A stretch of DNA of 13,054 nucleotides from Thermoplasmata archaeon (GTDB lineage Archaea > Thermoplasmatota > Thermoplasmata > Lutacidiplasmatales > UBA184), in contig JASHSA010000197.1 in the NCBI GenBank assembly GCA_030037035.1, forward strand, positions 1-13,054. The letters are read 5' to 3'. Below the pieces are notes generated by a model that searched no databases, had not been told where the DNA came from, and worked only from the letters and a program-made list of their open reading frames with translations. The translations under genes and the position numbers were made by a program. Shown here piece after piece: positions 6,033 through 13,040 of this stretch. Position 1 is the first letter of the stretch. Each line of letters begins with the position of its first letter.

Positions 6033-7472
6033 TTACCAGAGGTGGTTGAGCGGGTCGTCCTCCGCCGGCGTCGGCGGGCGGCCCGGCCGTCGCGCGGGGC
6101 CCGTCGGTCCGGCGTTCGTCGCGCCGCCAGGAGGGTAGAGCGCGGCGTTGGGGTACGGCGGCGGCGGCAGGCGTCGCCGCTCCGCGACCAGCATCGCGAT
6201 CACCGCGGCCACGACCACGATGCCGCCCGCGAGCAGCAAGAACCGCACCAGCTCCCGAGGCGCCCCGGCGGCGGGGCACCCGACCCCGGTCGCGAGACAG
6301 TTCTGGTCGGTGGTCGCCTGGCCGACGGTCTCCGGACTCCCCTGGAGGTACGTCGAGTTGCCGGCTCCGGCCGCCGGAACGACGGCCGGGCCGAGAGCGG
6401 CCGTGGCCGGCTCGGGCGCGTACGTCGAGAGGTCGCTGGTGCCGTACCTCCACTTCGTACCGGACGCCTCGAAGCCCAGGTGGGAGCCGGCGACGAGGGC
6501 GCTCGCGACGTCGATGCTCGACTGCGAGACCGTCGCCGACGCGGAAGAGTCGGTCGTGCTGCCGGCCAGCCAGGACGGCGCGGCGGGGCCGAAGAGGTCG
6601 GCGGCGTCCGGCGCGAGCAAGAACCCCTCCCGGAGGCCGAACGGGCCGGTGACCGTCAGGTTGACCGCGTCGTAGCTCGCCTTGTCGAAGTTGACGGTCG
6701 AGCCGGTGAAGTTGCCCGCGACGCTGACCGTCCCGGTCGCGGCGAGCGGCACCGCCCCCGAGAGGTCGACGTTCGTCGTCGCCAGGCTGCCGGAGCTCTT
6801 CCCGACGACCGACCAGTTCGCCTCGCCGGCCTCGACGTAGGCGCTGGAGGCGTTCCAGTTCATCGGGCCCGTGAGGTTCGCCGGCAGGAGCCCGAGCGGC
6901 GGCGAGAACGTCGTCCCGGAGGAGGCGTTGACCCCTACGGTGAAGTTGCGCGAGCCGACCTCGTCCCCGGCCGCATAGACCGCCGCGGTCTCGCGCAGGC
7001 CGACCTCGACGGCGAGGCGCGACGAGCTGAGCCCGAGCGCCGCCGTCGACGTGCCCCCCACGGAGACGCTCGCGTGGGACGTGAACGCGAGGGTCGCGGC
7101 GATCGCCTCCCAGGCATGGAACGTGACGCTCGCGCTGCGGCTCGGCGTCGAGCAGGTGAGACGGCAGTACTCCACGGAGAGGATCAGTCCCATCGTCCGG
7201 TTGACGTCGACCGTGTAGGTCCCGCCGACCGGGGGGCTCTGCGCCAGTACGACAGCGAAGCCGACCGTCCGAGAGGCTTCCCACGCGGTCAGGCCGGCGA
7301 GGCCGTGCCGCGAGGCGGAGTGCACGACGCCGTACGCCCAGTGCGCTTCGACGCCGCCGGCCGCCGGGCTTCCCTGAGCGGCGACGACCGCCGGAACGCA
7401 TACCGTCAAGAAGGAGACCGCCACTGACGCCGCGGTGACGACGACGACGCCCACGCCCGGACGCTTCCGCAC
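6033..7472 (-). CDS. secreted, C-terminally membrane-anchored surface glycoprotein with Pro-rich tail
   Basis: From GTG 7472 the product has 479 residues. Residues 1-32 form a textbook signal peptide (VRKRPG, a hydrophobic core, then PAVVAAQ). A Ser/Thr/Ala-rich beta-type ectodomain follows, with nine N-glycosylation sequons and few cysteines (YCRLTC, and later NCLATGVGC). A membrane segment at about 408-431 is followed by RRR and a 45-residue cytoplasmic tail beginning PPPPYP and ending DDPLNHLW. This is type I topology with the bulk outside the cell. An in-frame ATG at 7517 is less likely: it adds 15 charged residues before the signal peptide and lies directly against the TATA-like element. 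The family is not recognised. Substrate binding or adhesion is possible, and no catalytic motif is seen. It is divergent from the regulator at 7593. Confidence 0.8.
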   Translation of the reverse strand: MRKRPGVGVVVVTAASVAVSFLTVCVPAVVAAQGSPAAGGVEAHWAYGVVHSASRHGLAGLTAWEASRTVGFAVVLAQSPPVGGTYTVDVNRTMGLILSVEYCRLTCSTPSRSASVTFHAWEAIAATLAFTSHASVSVGGTSTAALGLSSSRLAVEVGLRETAAVYAAGDEVGSRNFTVGVNASSGTTFSPPLGLLPANLTGPMNWNASSAYVEAGEANWSVVGKSSGSLATTNVDLSGAVPLAATGTVSVAGNFTGSTVNFDKASYDAVNLTVTGPFGLREGFLLAPDAADLFGPAAPSWLAGSTTDSSASATVSQSSIDVASALVAGSHLGFEASGTKWRYGTSDLSTYAPEPATAALGPAVVPAAGAGNSTYLQGSPETVGQATTDQNCLATGVGCPAAGAPRELVRFLLLAGGIVVVAAVIAMLVAERRRLPPPPYPNAALYPPGGATNAGPTGPARRPGRPPTPAEDDPLNHLW

Positions 7473-7486
7473 GGCTCGCCGTCGAA

Positions 7487-7493
7487 CCTCCTC
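7487..7493 (-). promoter_or_regulatory. Shine-Dalgarno-like GAGGAGG inside the disputed N-terminus
   Basis: GAGGAGG on the minus strand lies 14 bases before GTG 7472. The spacing is longer than usual, but it falls inside the frame if ATG 7517 were the start, which favours the shorter protein. Confidence 0.35.
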
Positions 7494-7515
7494 GGCGGCA
7501 ATCACACACGACGTC

Positions 7516-7526
7516 ATTCTTAAAGC
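7516..7526 (-). promoter_or_regulatory. TATA-like box in the divergent region, possibly used both ways
   Basis: The minus strand reads GCTTTAAGAAT. Its core CTTTAAG is nearly self-complementary, so it could serve the glycoprotein gene (predicted transcript start near 7495) and, less certainly, the regulator on the plus strand (start near 7548). Confidence 0.45.
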
Positions 7527-7581
7527 GAGGTTTCGGCGACCCTCGGCGTAGCTGGACCCCATGCTAGGGCGTCGCAATCGC

Positions 7582-7587
7582 GGAGGG
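7582..7587 (+). promoter_or_regulatory. ribosome binding site deciding the GTG start of the regulator
   Basis: GGAGGG lies 5 bases before GTG 7593. It supports that start over the in-frame ATG at residue 30. Confidence 0.6.
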
Positions 7588-7592
7588 CGGTC

Positions 7593-8675
7593 GTGGTTCG
7601 CGGACTGACCGACGCCGAGGCCCGAGTCGTCGCGGTCCTGCTCGCGGCCCGGCCGGATCGCGAGCGGGAACGCCTGCGCATGGTGAACGTCCCCCGGTCG
7701 ACGTACCACGCGATCCGGCGCCGAGCGTACGACGAGGGCTGGCTCCGCGACCGGTACGTTCCCCATCCGGTCGCGTTCGGCCGCCCGGTCGTGACGTTCC
7801 TTGTCGCCCGCCCGTACGCCGACCGGTTCGAGGAGCTGGTCGCGACGCTCGGCGAGGACCCCGGGTCGGTCGTCGTCTGGCGAGGTTCCCAGATCGTGCT
7901 CGCGGTGCTGTTCCACCGGCGCCCCCAGGAGCTGCCGCGGCTTCTCGGCCGACTGGACGCCGGGCATCTCGCACCGGTCCCCTGGACGGTGACGGTCGAT
8001 GTCGCGGGGCCGGCGGTGCCGGTCTACTTCGATTACGAAGGGCTCTGGTGCCACGTCGCCGGCTTCGACGGGACGCTCGCCTACCCGCACGGTCTGGGGG
8101 GAGGCGCCTCCTCGGACGGCGAGGGGAGCCCGTCGGCGAGCCTTTCGGCCCACCAGTGGTGGGCCGCCTCCGAGCTCGTGCGCCGGCCCTTCGCGGTCGC
8201 GGAGCAAGGGCGTGGGGCCCATCTCGTGGGACCCCTTGGACTTCCGTTCTCTCAGCGGCGGCTGCTGCAGAAAGGCTGGGTCGTGCACCGCACGATCCTC
8301 GACCCCGGCCGCCTCCCTCCGTACCAGGGACGGGCGGCCGACCAGGTCGTGCTGGTGACCGGCGCCCCCAGGGAAGGGGCGAGACCGGAGCTGCTGTTCT
8401 CGACGCTCATCCGGGAGTCGCGGGTCTTCCCGTTCCTGTTCGCGGCGGGCCCTCGCCGGTGGCTGTTCGGGGCCCTCGGCGGAGCGAGCCCGAAGGACCA
8501 GCAGGCGGACGGCGCGCGCCGGCCCGTGCTTCCCACGATGCGAGAGTTCCTAGAGGGGATCGAGATCCTTCAGGAACCGGCCGCCGAGTTCCTCTCGACG
8601 GTCGATCACCGCTACGACCGGCTCTTGCCCGCGGAGGGGGAACGACGCGGGGCGTCGTCGCCGCCCCGGACGTAG
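7593..8675 (+). CDS. predicted DNA-binding regulator with a duplicated winged-helix plus alpha/beta unit
   Basis: The product has 360 residues and no signal peptide or membrane helix. Residues 5-58 look like a winged helix-turn-helix: LTDAEARVVAVLLAARPD, then a recognition-like helix STYHAIRRRAYDEGWL, then a wing. Residues 64-122 look like an alternating strand/helix domain (PVVTFLVARPY, then GSQIVLAVLFHRR). The C-terminal half repeats the order: 215-239 (LGLPFSQRRLLQKGWVVHR) mirrors the first recognition region, and 250-295 (DQVVLVTGAPR, then RRWLFGALGG) mirrors the alpha/beta part. The N-terminal unit resembles Lrp/AsnC- or MarR-like architecture, but I do not recognise a named family. A good ribosome binding site supports GTG 7593. 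It is divergent from the surface glycoprotein, so local control of surface genes is an inference. Confidence 0.68.
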   Translation: MVRGLTDAEARVVAVLLAARPDRERERLRMVNVPRSTYHAIRRRAYDEGWLRDRYVPHPVAFGRPVVTFLVARPYADRFEELVATLGEDPGSVVVWRGSQIVLAVLFHRRPQELPRLLGRLDAGHLAPVPWTVTVDVAGPAVPVYFDYEGLWCHVAGFDGTLAYPHGLGGGASSDGEGSPSASLSAHQWWAASELVRRPFAVAEQGRGAHLVGPLGLPFSQRRLLQKGWVVHRTILDPGRLPPYQGRAADQVVLVTGAPREGARPELLFSTLIRESRVFPFLFAAGPRRWLFGALGGASPKDQQADGARRPVLPTMREFLEGIEILQEPAAEFLSTVDHRYDRLLPAEGERRGASSPPRT

Positions 8676-8882
8676 AGCCGAGGGATCCCGCGCCTCGACC
8701 TCGGGCGCGGTGCGACCGCCTGCCCCCTCGGGCGCCTCGCCATCGTCACGACTCGGCACCGGCGGTGTCGCGGGCTGGACCGTCCTCCGGCGAAGGGCGG
8801 CAGGTCGGGCTCGCCCCCCACGGCCGGTCCGCTCGGGCCCCCTCGCTCCGTGGCTCGCCCGGCCGCGCCCCCTCTCGGTCCG

Positions 8883-8899
8883 CCCTCCTCAGAGGAGGG
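8883..8899. repeat. perfect 17-base palindrome at the end of the small surface gene
   Basis: CCCTCCTC and GAGGAGGG flank a single base. The element spans the TGA stop of the minus-strand gene at 8889. As RNA it forms a 7-bp stem with a three-base loop and may mark the 3' end. Confidence 0.45.
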
Positions 8900-9335
8900 G
8901 AGCGGAGTAGTACAACGTCCCGCTGACCTGGGCCGTCTCGTTCGTCGTCCCGCAGAACTCGAAGGTGTAGTGGTAGTTGCTCCACGTCGACCAGTCGGCA
9001 GAGCCGCCCGCGGACGTGTTGTAGTAGACCTGCAGGACCTCGCCGGGGCCGTTCGGGCTCGCGAGGAGACTCAGCGTCCCGTCTTGGCCGTCGTTCGTCG
9101 ACCACGAGAACTGAAGGTCGCCGTCATGGGGAGGGTAGATCGACGGGCTCGTCCCGCACGAAGACGCCGTAAGGCCCGGGATGTCGAAGTCCTCGGGAAC
9201 CGCGTGGGAGACCGGCAGCGAGGTCACGACGTACCAGCCGACGAGCCCCACGATGACGGTGACGACCGCCGCCGGGACGAGCCAGCCGGCGACCTCGTTG
9301 CCAAGGCGTCGGGGGCTCGGCTGCCCAGCGGTCAT
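8889..9335 (-). CDS. small membrane-anchored extracellular beta-sandwich protein
   Basis: The product has 148 residues. A short charged N-terminus (PSPRRLGNE) is followed by one hydrophobic segment at about 17-39 (GWLVPAAVVTVIVGLVGWYVV), best read as an uncleaved signal anchor with the rest outside. The ectodomain is beta-rich with alternating aromatics (LQFSWSTNDGQDGTLSLL, 75-92; VLQVYYN, 100-106; YHYTFEFCG, 121-129) and ends in GTLYYSAPLL. Cysteines C60 and C128 could form one disulfide. ATG 9335 is chosen because two GGAGGT sites lie just upstream, the nearer at 9 bases; an ATG at 9413 would add 26 hydrophilic residues. Function is unknown. Its position next to the giant surface protein on the same strand suggests a shared role at the envelope. 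Confidence 0.72.
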   Translation of the reverse strand: MTAGQPSPRRLGNEVAGWLVPAAVVTVIVGLVGWYVVTSLPVSHAVPEDFDIPGLTASSCGTSPSIYPPHDGDLQFSWSTNDGQDGTLSLLASPNGPGEVLQVYYNTSAGGSADWSTWSNYHYTFEFCGTTNETAQVSGTLYYSAPLL

Positions 9336-9344
9336 GCGGTCGGG

Positions 9345-9360
9345 ACCTCCCCGCACCTCC
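9345..9360 (-). promoter_or_regulatory. twin Shine-Dalgarno sites before the small surface gene
   Basis: GGAGGT occurs twice on the minus strand, at 9355-9360 and 9345-9350. The nearer copy is 9 bases from ATG 9335 and decides that start. Confidence 0.55.
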
Positions 9361-9374
9361 GAGAGCGCCAGGCC

Positions 9375-9381
9375 GCCTATG
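9375..9381 (-). promoter_or_regulatory. weak TATA-like box for the small surface gene
   Basis: The minus strand reads GTCATAGG across this position. A transcript start about 26 bases on would fall near 9352 and leave a leader holding at least the nearer ribosome binding site. Confidence 0.3.
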
Positions 9382-9481
9382 ACCTCTTGCGGCGACCGCT
9401 GAGAGCCGGGCACGCGGCCATCCTTCGGGTCCGCGTCCCTCCTCTCCGTCGCGATCGTCGGACCCCCGGATCAGGGCCGTT

Positions 9482-9528
9482 CCTGGAGGCTCGCAGCCTA
9501 GCCTTCGGTGGGCCAGCGGTCCTCCAGG
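9482..9528 (-). terminator. inverted repeat downstream of the giant surface gene
   Basis: CCTGGAGG (9482-9489) is the exact inverse of 9521-9528. Inside it, 9498-9503 and 9511-9516 form a second 6-bp stem with one G-U pair. It begins 25 bases after the TAG at 9553. No T-run follows, so a 3'-end stabiliser is as likely as a terminator. Confidence 0.3.
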
Positions 9529-9552
9529 GGACGGTCCGCCGAACGCCGAGCC

Positions 9553-12500
9553 CTACCTCTTCGGCGTGAACGTCACCGCCACCGACGCTGGCCCGCCCGA
9601 GACCGTCACCTTGGAGGGGACCCCCGAGTTCGCGTATCCGGCGATACCGGCGACCTTGTAGCCGTAGGTCCCGTTCGTCTCGTTGAAGACGATCGGGTCA
9701 TCGTACGGTTTCGTCTCCGTCACGCCGTGGACCGTCACCGACCAACTGCCGCCCGTCAGGCCGCTCTCGGTGAACGTCACCGCATACCGGTACGCGAACG
9801 TCAGGTGCACGGTCGCGCTCCGCGTCAACGCGATCTCCCCGTCGGGACCGTACGTCACCGTCGAGCCGACCTTCTGCGTGAGGTTCTGCCCGGCGAGCGG
9901 CGACTGGACCGCAAAGGCGTAGCTCGTCGGCGCCAAGGTTCGGAACTTCAGGCTCGCCGTCGTCGAGCACTCGGCGTAGCCGTCGAGGGCCACGCACCAC
10001 GACTGCACGGTCTTCCGTCCGGTCGACGGCAGCCCGGATTCTCGGAACGTCAGCGTGAGCGCCGCCGACTTCCCCTTCGCGAACGTTACCGCGACGTCCG
10101 TCGGCCCCGTCACCGTCTGGGTGCCGCCTGCGCCGGTCCGGTAGCCGGAGGGGCCGGTCACCACCAGCGGGTACGTCCCGGTCGAGTAGACGCTGAGCGA
10201 GATCGTCGCGGTCGAGCTCCAGGCCAGTACGCCGTTCAACACGACCGTCCAGCCGTCCTTCGCCAGGGTCTTTGCCGGGAGGCCCGTCTCCGTGAAGTTC
10301 ACCGGGTCCGTAGCGACGTCGTACCTCAGGATCGTGGTGCCCGTGCCGTAGACGCCGTTCGAGTCCACGAACGTGAACTCGACATAATGCAGGCCCGCAG
10401 CGTACGGGAAGCAGGTGAGCGTCGGCGAGGTGAACCCCACACACGGCATGGTGAGGGGGAAGAACTCCGTCCAGGCGTACACGCCCGGGCCCGAGCCTCC
10501 GTCCACGTTCGCCGCGAAGCTCACGGCCTGCCCGGCATCGACCGAGGCGGCGGACGGCGTCGGCGGGGAGAGGGTCGGGTCCGCGTAGACGACGAACGTC
10601 CAGAGCCCCGTCGACCCCGTGGCGCTCTGACCGACGGAGTCCACGTACTGGTAGGAGACCGGCGGCTCCGAGCAGAGCTCGAGGAGCCCGGCCAAGCAGC
10701 GGAGGGGGGAGGCCGGGACGCACGTGAGCGTCGGGCCCGTTGTGTAGGGCGCGTCCACGCATCCGAGCGCCGAGTTCGCGGACCAGCTGTACGTTCCCCC
10801 GCCGGAGCCGCCCGAGACGCTCGCGGTAAAGGTGACCCCCTGATAGACGTCGGCGGACGGCCGGGACGGGACCGGCGGGGCCTGCCGGGGGACGGTATAG
10901 TTTACCGTGAAGCCGACGCTCGAAGAGACGGCGAAGTTGCCGTTAGCGTCCCTCGCGAAGGCGGCGATCGTGTACTCGCCGTTCAACGGGAACGAGTAGG
11001 TCCCGGCGCAACCGGGCGAGTCGGTCCCGGACAACCCGGCGGACGAGGCGCCGTTCACCAGGAGACCACAGGACCAGGGCGACGAACCGCCCTCGATGGA
11101 CGCGGAGTACGTCACCTCCTCCCCGACCGTCACCGAACCGCTCACGCTCGTGGAAAGCCCCGAGACCGCGAGGCTGACGGAACTGGTCTCGAAGTCCGTG
11201 AAGACGTTCACGAGAGGACATCCCCCGGTCACGTCGCAGGCCGCGGTCTCGTTCTGGGCGGCCTCGATCTGGTCTCCGGCGATATCCTCCGAGAAGAACT
11301 GGGCCCAGGGGCTATCGGAGACGAGCTCGGAGCCGAAGGAGGTCCGCCCGCATACGACCCGGTTACCCGTGACTTGGTCCAGCTCGAAGTCGTCCGCGAA
11401 CGGCTCGTACCCTCCTACCGCCGCTGGGGTGAAGGCGCTCGTGCCGCTCCCGGTGGTGCCGGTGAAGTTGTACGTGATCATGGGCAGGGAGCCGTACGCC
11501 TCACAGCTCGTCGCCGTGAGGTCGATCACCTCCGTCATCGGTCCGGTGAACTCCCCGCTGGTGGCGGCGGTGCCCCCGAACCCGTTCGTGAAACCGGTCG
11601 CGCCGGAGTCCGGGAGCGGCATCGCGGTCGTCCCGCTGTCCGCCGGGTGGGTCTGGTCGACGACCGTGAGGCAGATCGCCCCCGCGCTCTCGCACTCCTC
11701 GTCGCTGTAGTCCGCCAGCGAGATCTGGAGCGTCACGACGTCGCCGACGTCCGGCGCGACGCCGCTGGAGAAGCTGTTGAAGCAGTCGTCCGCGACCGAG
11801 CTGCCCGCGCTGTTCCAGATCTCATACCCGTACTGGATGGTCCCGTGCTGGACGTTGTCGCATCCGACGTCGGTGTACGGCCAGCTGTCCGTGACGAAGA
11901 ACTGGACCCAGTCGCCAGCGTTCGTCAGGGCGTTCAACTCGTAGCCGGTATCGTAGGGGCTCGCCGCGACCGTGAACGTCTCGGTGACGGTAGTGAAGCT
12001 CGTGGAGGGCGAGCCGTCGACCTGGGTCACGATGAACGCCTGCTGGTAGTAGAAGGCGTCGACGATCGGCGTCGCGGGGGTCGTCGCGGGCGCCACGAGC
12101 GGGAGGGTCGTCGGGACAGGGTGAACCGCGGGGTCGGGACCGCCGACCGTCGTTCGAGGGGAACGATCCGGTCTCGCCGGGGAGACGTACGGGGATGCCG
12201 CCGACGAGCCGTGCTGAGCAGGCAGGGCGACGCCGCGGTCGGGCACGCCTGCTCCCGAGCCGGGCAGGACGGCTCCCCCGAGCCCGCTGAGCGAGAGTAC
12301 CACCGCCAGAAGGAGGACCGACCCGGTCACGCCGACCCTCGCCGGTCCGCGCGAGAACCTACGCACCGCCCCGGAGCTGGACCGAACTCCTCCCGGGTCC
12401 GGTCCGAGGTCGACGGGGTCCGGTCGGTCGTCGCGCCGTCGGCCAGAGAGCGGCGAGTCGGTCTCCGCGGCGTGGATCGGCCCCGAAGCACGTGTCGACT

Positions 12501-12588
12501 CCCAGCACGTCGGGGAGGGCCTCGCCGCAGGACGAGCCCCCAACTTCGTTGTCTTCCTCGCTTCGGTCGCGCCGGGCGCGGGCCACAT
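9553..12588 (-). CDS. giant modular secreted surface protein (peptidase-like domain, Ig/PKD domains, FTESGLP modules)
   Basis: From ATG 12588 the product has 1011 residues. Residues 1-75 are Arg/Pro-rich; a hydrophobic segment (SVLLLAVVLSLSGLGGAV, 90-107) is the export signal or anchor; 110-173 is a Pro/Ser/Thr linker. Residues 174-435 are a beta-rich domain with YELNAL (216-221), DWVQFF (226-231), YGYEIWN (253-259) and GPMTEVI (349-355), an order recalling thermopsin (LN, WVQ, IWN) and more weakly G1 glutamic peptidases. Three Ig/PKD-like domains follow (about 474-564, 569-669 and 670-759), two with paired cysteines ending PTLTCxP. Three FTESGLP-type modules occupy 764-837, 846-932 and 936-1011. 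Eighteen cysteines lie outside, suggesting disulfides. No C-terminal anchor is seen. A leaderless TATA supports ATG 12588; GTG 12366 is the alternative, giving a normal short signal peptide. Confidence 0.82.
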   Translation of the reverse strand: MWPAPGATEARKTTKLGARPAARPSPTCWESTRASGPIHAAETDSPLSGRRRDDRPDPVDLGPDPGGVRSSSGAVRRFSRGPARVGVTGSVLLLAVVLSLSGLGGAVLPGSGAGVPDRGVALPAQHGSSAASPYVSPARPDRSPRTTVGGPDPAVHPVPTTLPLVAPATTPATPIVDAFYYQQAFIVTQVDGSPSTSFTTVTETFTVAASPYDTGYELNALTNAGDWVQFFVTDSWPYTDVGCDNVQHGTIQYGYEIWNSAGSSVADDCFNSFSSGVAPDVGDVVTLQISLADYSDEECESAGAICLTVVDQTHPADSGTTAMPLPDSGATGFTNGFGGTAATSGEFTGPMTEVIDLTATSCEAYGSLPMITYNFTGTTGSGTSAFTPAAVGGYEPFADDFELDQVTGNRVVCGRTSFGSELVSDSPWAQFFSEDIAGDQIEAAQNETAACDVTGGCPLVNVFTDFETSSVSLAVSGLSTSVSGSVTVGEEVTYSASIEGGSSPWSCGLLVNGASSAGLSGTDSPGCAGTYSFPLNGEYTIAAFARDANGNFAVSSSVGFTVNYTVPRQAPPVPSRPSADVYQGVTFTASVSGGSGGGTYSWSANSALGCVDAPYTTGPTLTCVPASPLRCLAGLLELCSEPPVSYQYVDSVGQSATGSTGLWTFVVYADPTLSPPTPSAASVDAGQAVSFAANVDGGSGPGVYAWTEFFPLTMPCVGFTSPTLTCFPYAAGLHYVEFTFVDSNGVYGTGTTILRYDVATDPVNFTETGLPAKTLAKDGWTVVLNGVLAWSSTATISLSVYSTGTYPLVVTGPSGYRTGAGGTQTVTGPTDVAVTFAKGKSAALTLTFRESGLPSTGRKTVQSWCVALDGYAECSTTASLKFRTLAPTSYAFAVQSPLAGQNLTQKVGSTVTYGPDGEIALTRSATVHLTFAYRYAVTFTESGLTGGSWSVTVHGVTETKPYDDPIVFNETNGTYGYKVAGIAGYANSGVPSKVTVSGGPASVAVTFTPKR

Positions 12589-12614
12589 ACGAACGCCGCG
12601 ACTGGAGGTTCCGC

Positions 12615-12621
12615 TCATAAA
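12615..12621 (-). promoter_or_regulatory. TATA box for the giant surface protein gene
   Basis: The minus strand reads TTTATGA preceded by GGCGGG. It ends 27 bases before ATG 12588, the spacing of a leaderless archaeal transcript. Confidence 0.55.
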
Positions 12622-12936
12622 CCCGCCTACGATTGAACAACGAAAACACGAACTTTTTCGATGTGAACTACGCCTCCTCACCGCAGTTCAGCGCCATGCG
12701 CCTTGCTGCGCCGGACCCGGGCAGGCTAGGGTATAGGCACCCAACCGGTGGTCCCCCCCCGGGAAAGGCCAGCCCTCGCGTCACCCGGCCACTCCCGCCA
12801 AGGCCGAGGACGAGCGGGACCCGGGCGATCAGAGTCCCGAAGGTGCGAGTCCTCAGCCGCGCGTGGCGGCCGGTCCGCAGAAGGTCGTCGGCTTGTCTAC
12901 GCCAGTCGGCCGGGACCCGGGCCTGACGGGCAAGCG

Positions 12937-12943
12937 CTATGCT
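12937..12943 (+). promoter_or_regulatory. TATA-like box for tRNA-Arg
   Basis: GCTATGC lies about 26 bases before the mature 5' end of the tRNA, the usual archaeal position. Confidence 0.4.
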
Positions 12944-12965
12944 CGCAGAACGGGCCATCTCTCCG

Positions 12966-13040
12966 GGGCGCGTAGCCTAGCCTGGATAGGGCACCGGGTT
13001 CCTAACCCGGCGGTCGAGGGTTCAAATCCCTCCGCGCCCG
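12966..13040 (+). tRNA. tRNA-Arg (anticodon CCU)
   Basis: The gene folds into a complete 75-base cloverleaf. The acceptor stem is 12966-12972 with 13033-13039, seven perfect pairs. The D stem is 12975-12978 with 12989-12992, ending in a U-G pair. The anticodon stem is 12994-12998 with 13006-13010, perfect. The T stem is 13016-13020 with 13028-13032, perfect, with loop TTCAAAT. The anticodon loop TTCCTAA gives CCU at 13001-13003, which reads the arginine codon AGG. The variable region is five bases, the discriminator is G, CCA is not encoded, and there is no intron. Confidence 0.96.

Larger units (their letters stand above)
12589..12965. other. intergenic region with no supported gene
   Basis: This stretch separates the giant surface gene from the tRNA. 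It holds an AT-rich island (about 12630-12670) unlike the surrounding DNA, the TATA-like box for the surface gene, a TATA-like GTATAGG near 12729-12735 on the plus strand with no gene I can attach to it, and the tRNA promoter. Open frames here have no recognisable protein character. Confidence 0.5.

Noticed and set aside
6000..7427. Plus-strand open frame opposite the surface glycoprotein
   Set aside because: It is a low-complexity Arg-rich shadow; the minus strand has a signal peptide, sequons and a membrane helix.
7473..7517. ATG 7517 as the start of the surface glycoprotein
   Set aside because: It would abut the TATA-like element and place a charged segment before an otherwise complete signal peptide starting at GTG 7472.
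9508..12636. Plus-strand 1042-residue open frame opposite the giant surface protein
   Set aside because: Composition is Arg/Gly/Glu-rich without hydrophobic periodicity, whereas the minus strand encodes clear modular beta domains.
12793..12819. Possible SRP RNA helix 8-like stem (TCCCGC with GCGGGA)
   Set aside because: The conserved GGAAG/AGCAG internal-loop bases of SRP RNA are absent and the rest of the fold is not found.
12668..12958. Minus-strand open frame of 96 residues between the tRNA and the surface gene
   Set aside because: There is no recognisable motif, no convincing promoter, it starts inside the tRNA promoter region, and it is Arg-rich like other shadows.
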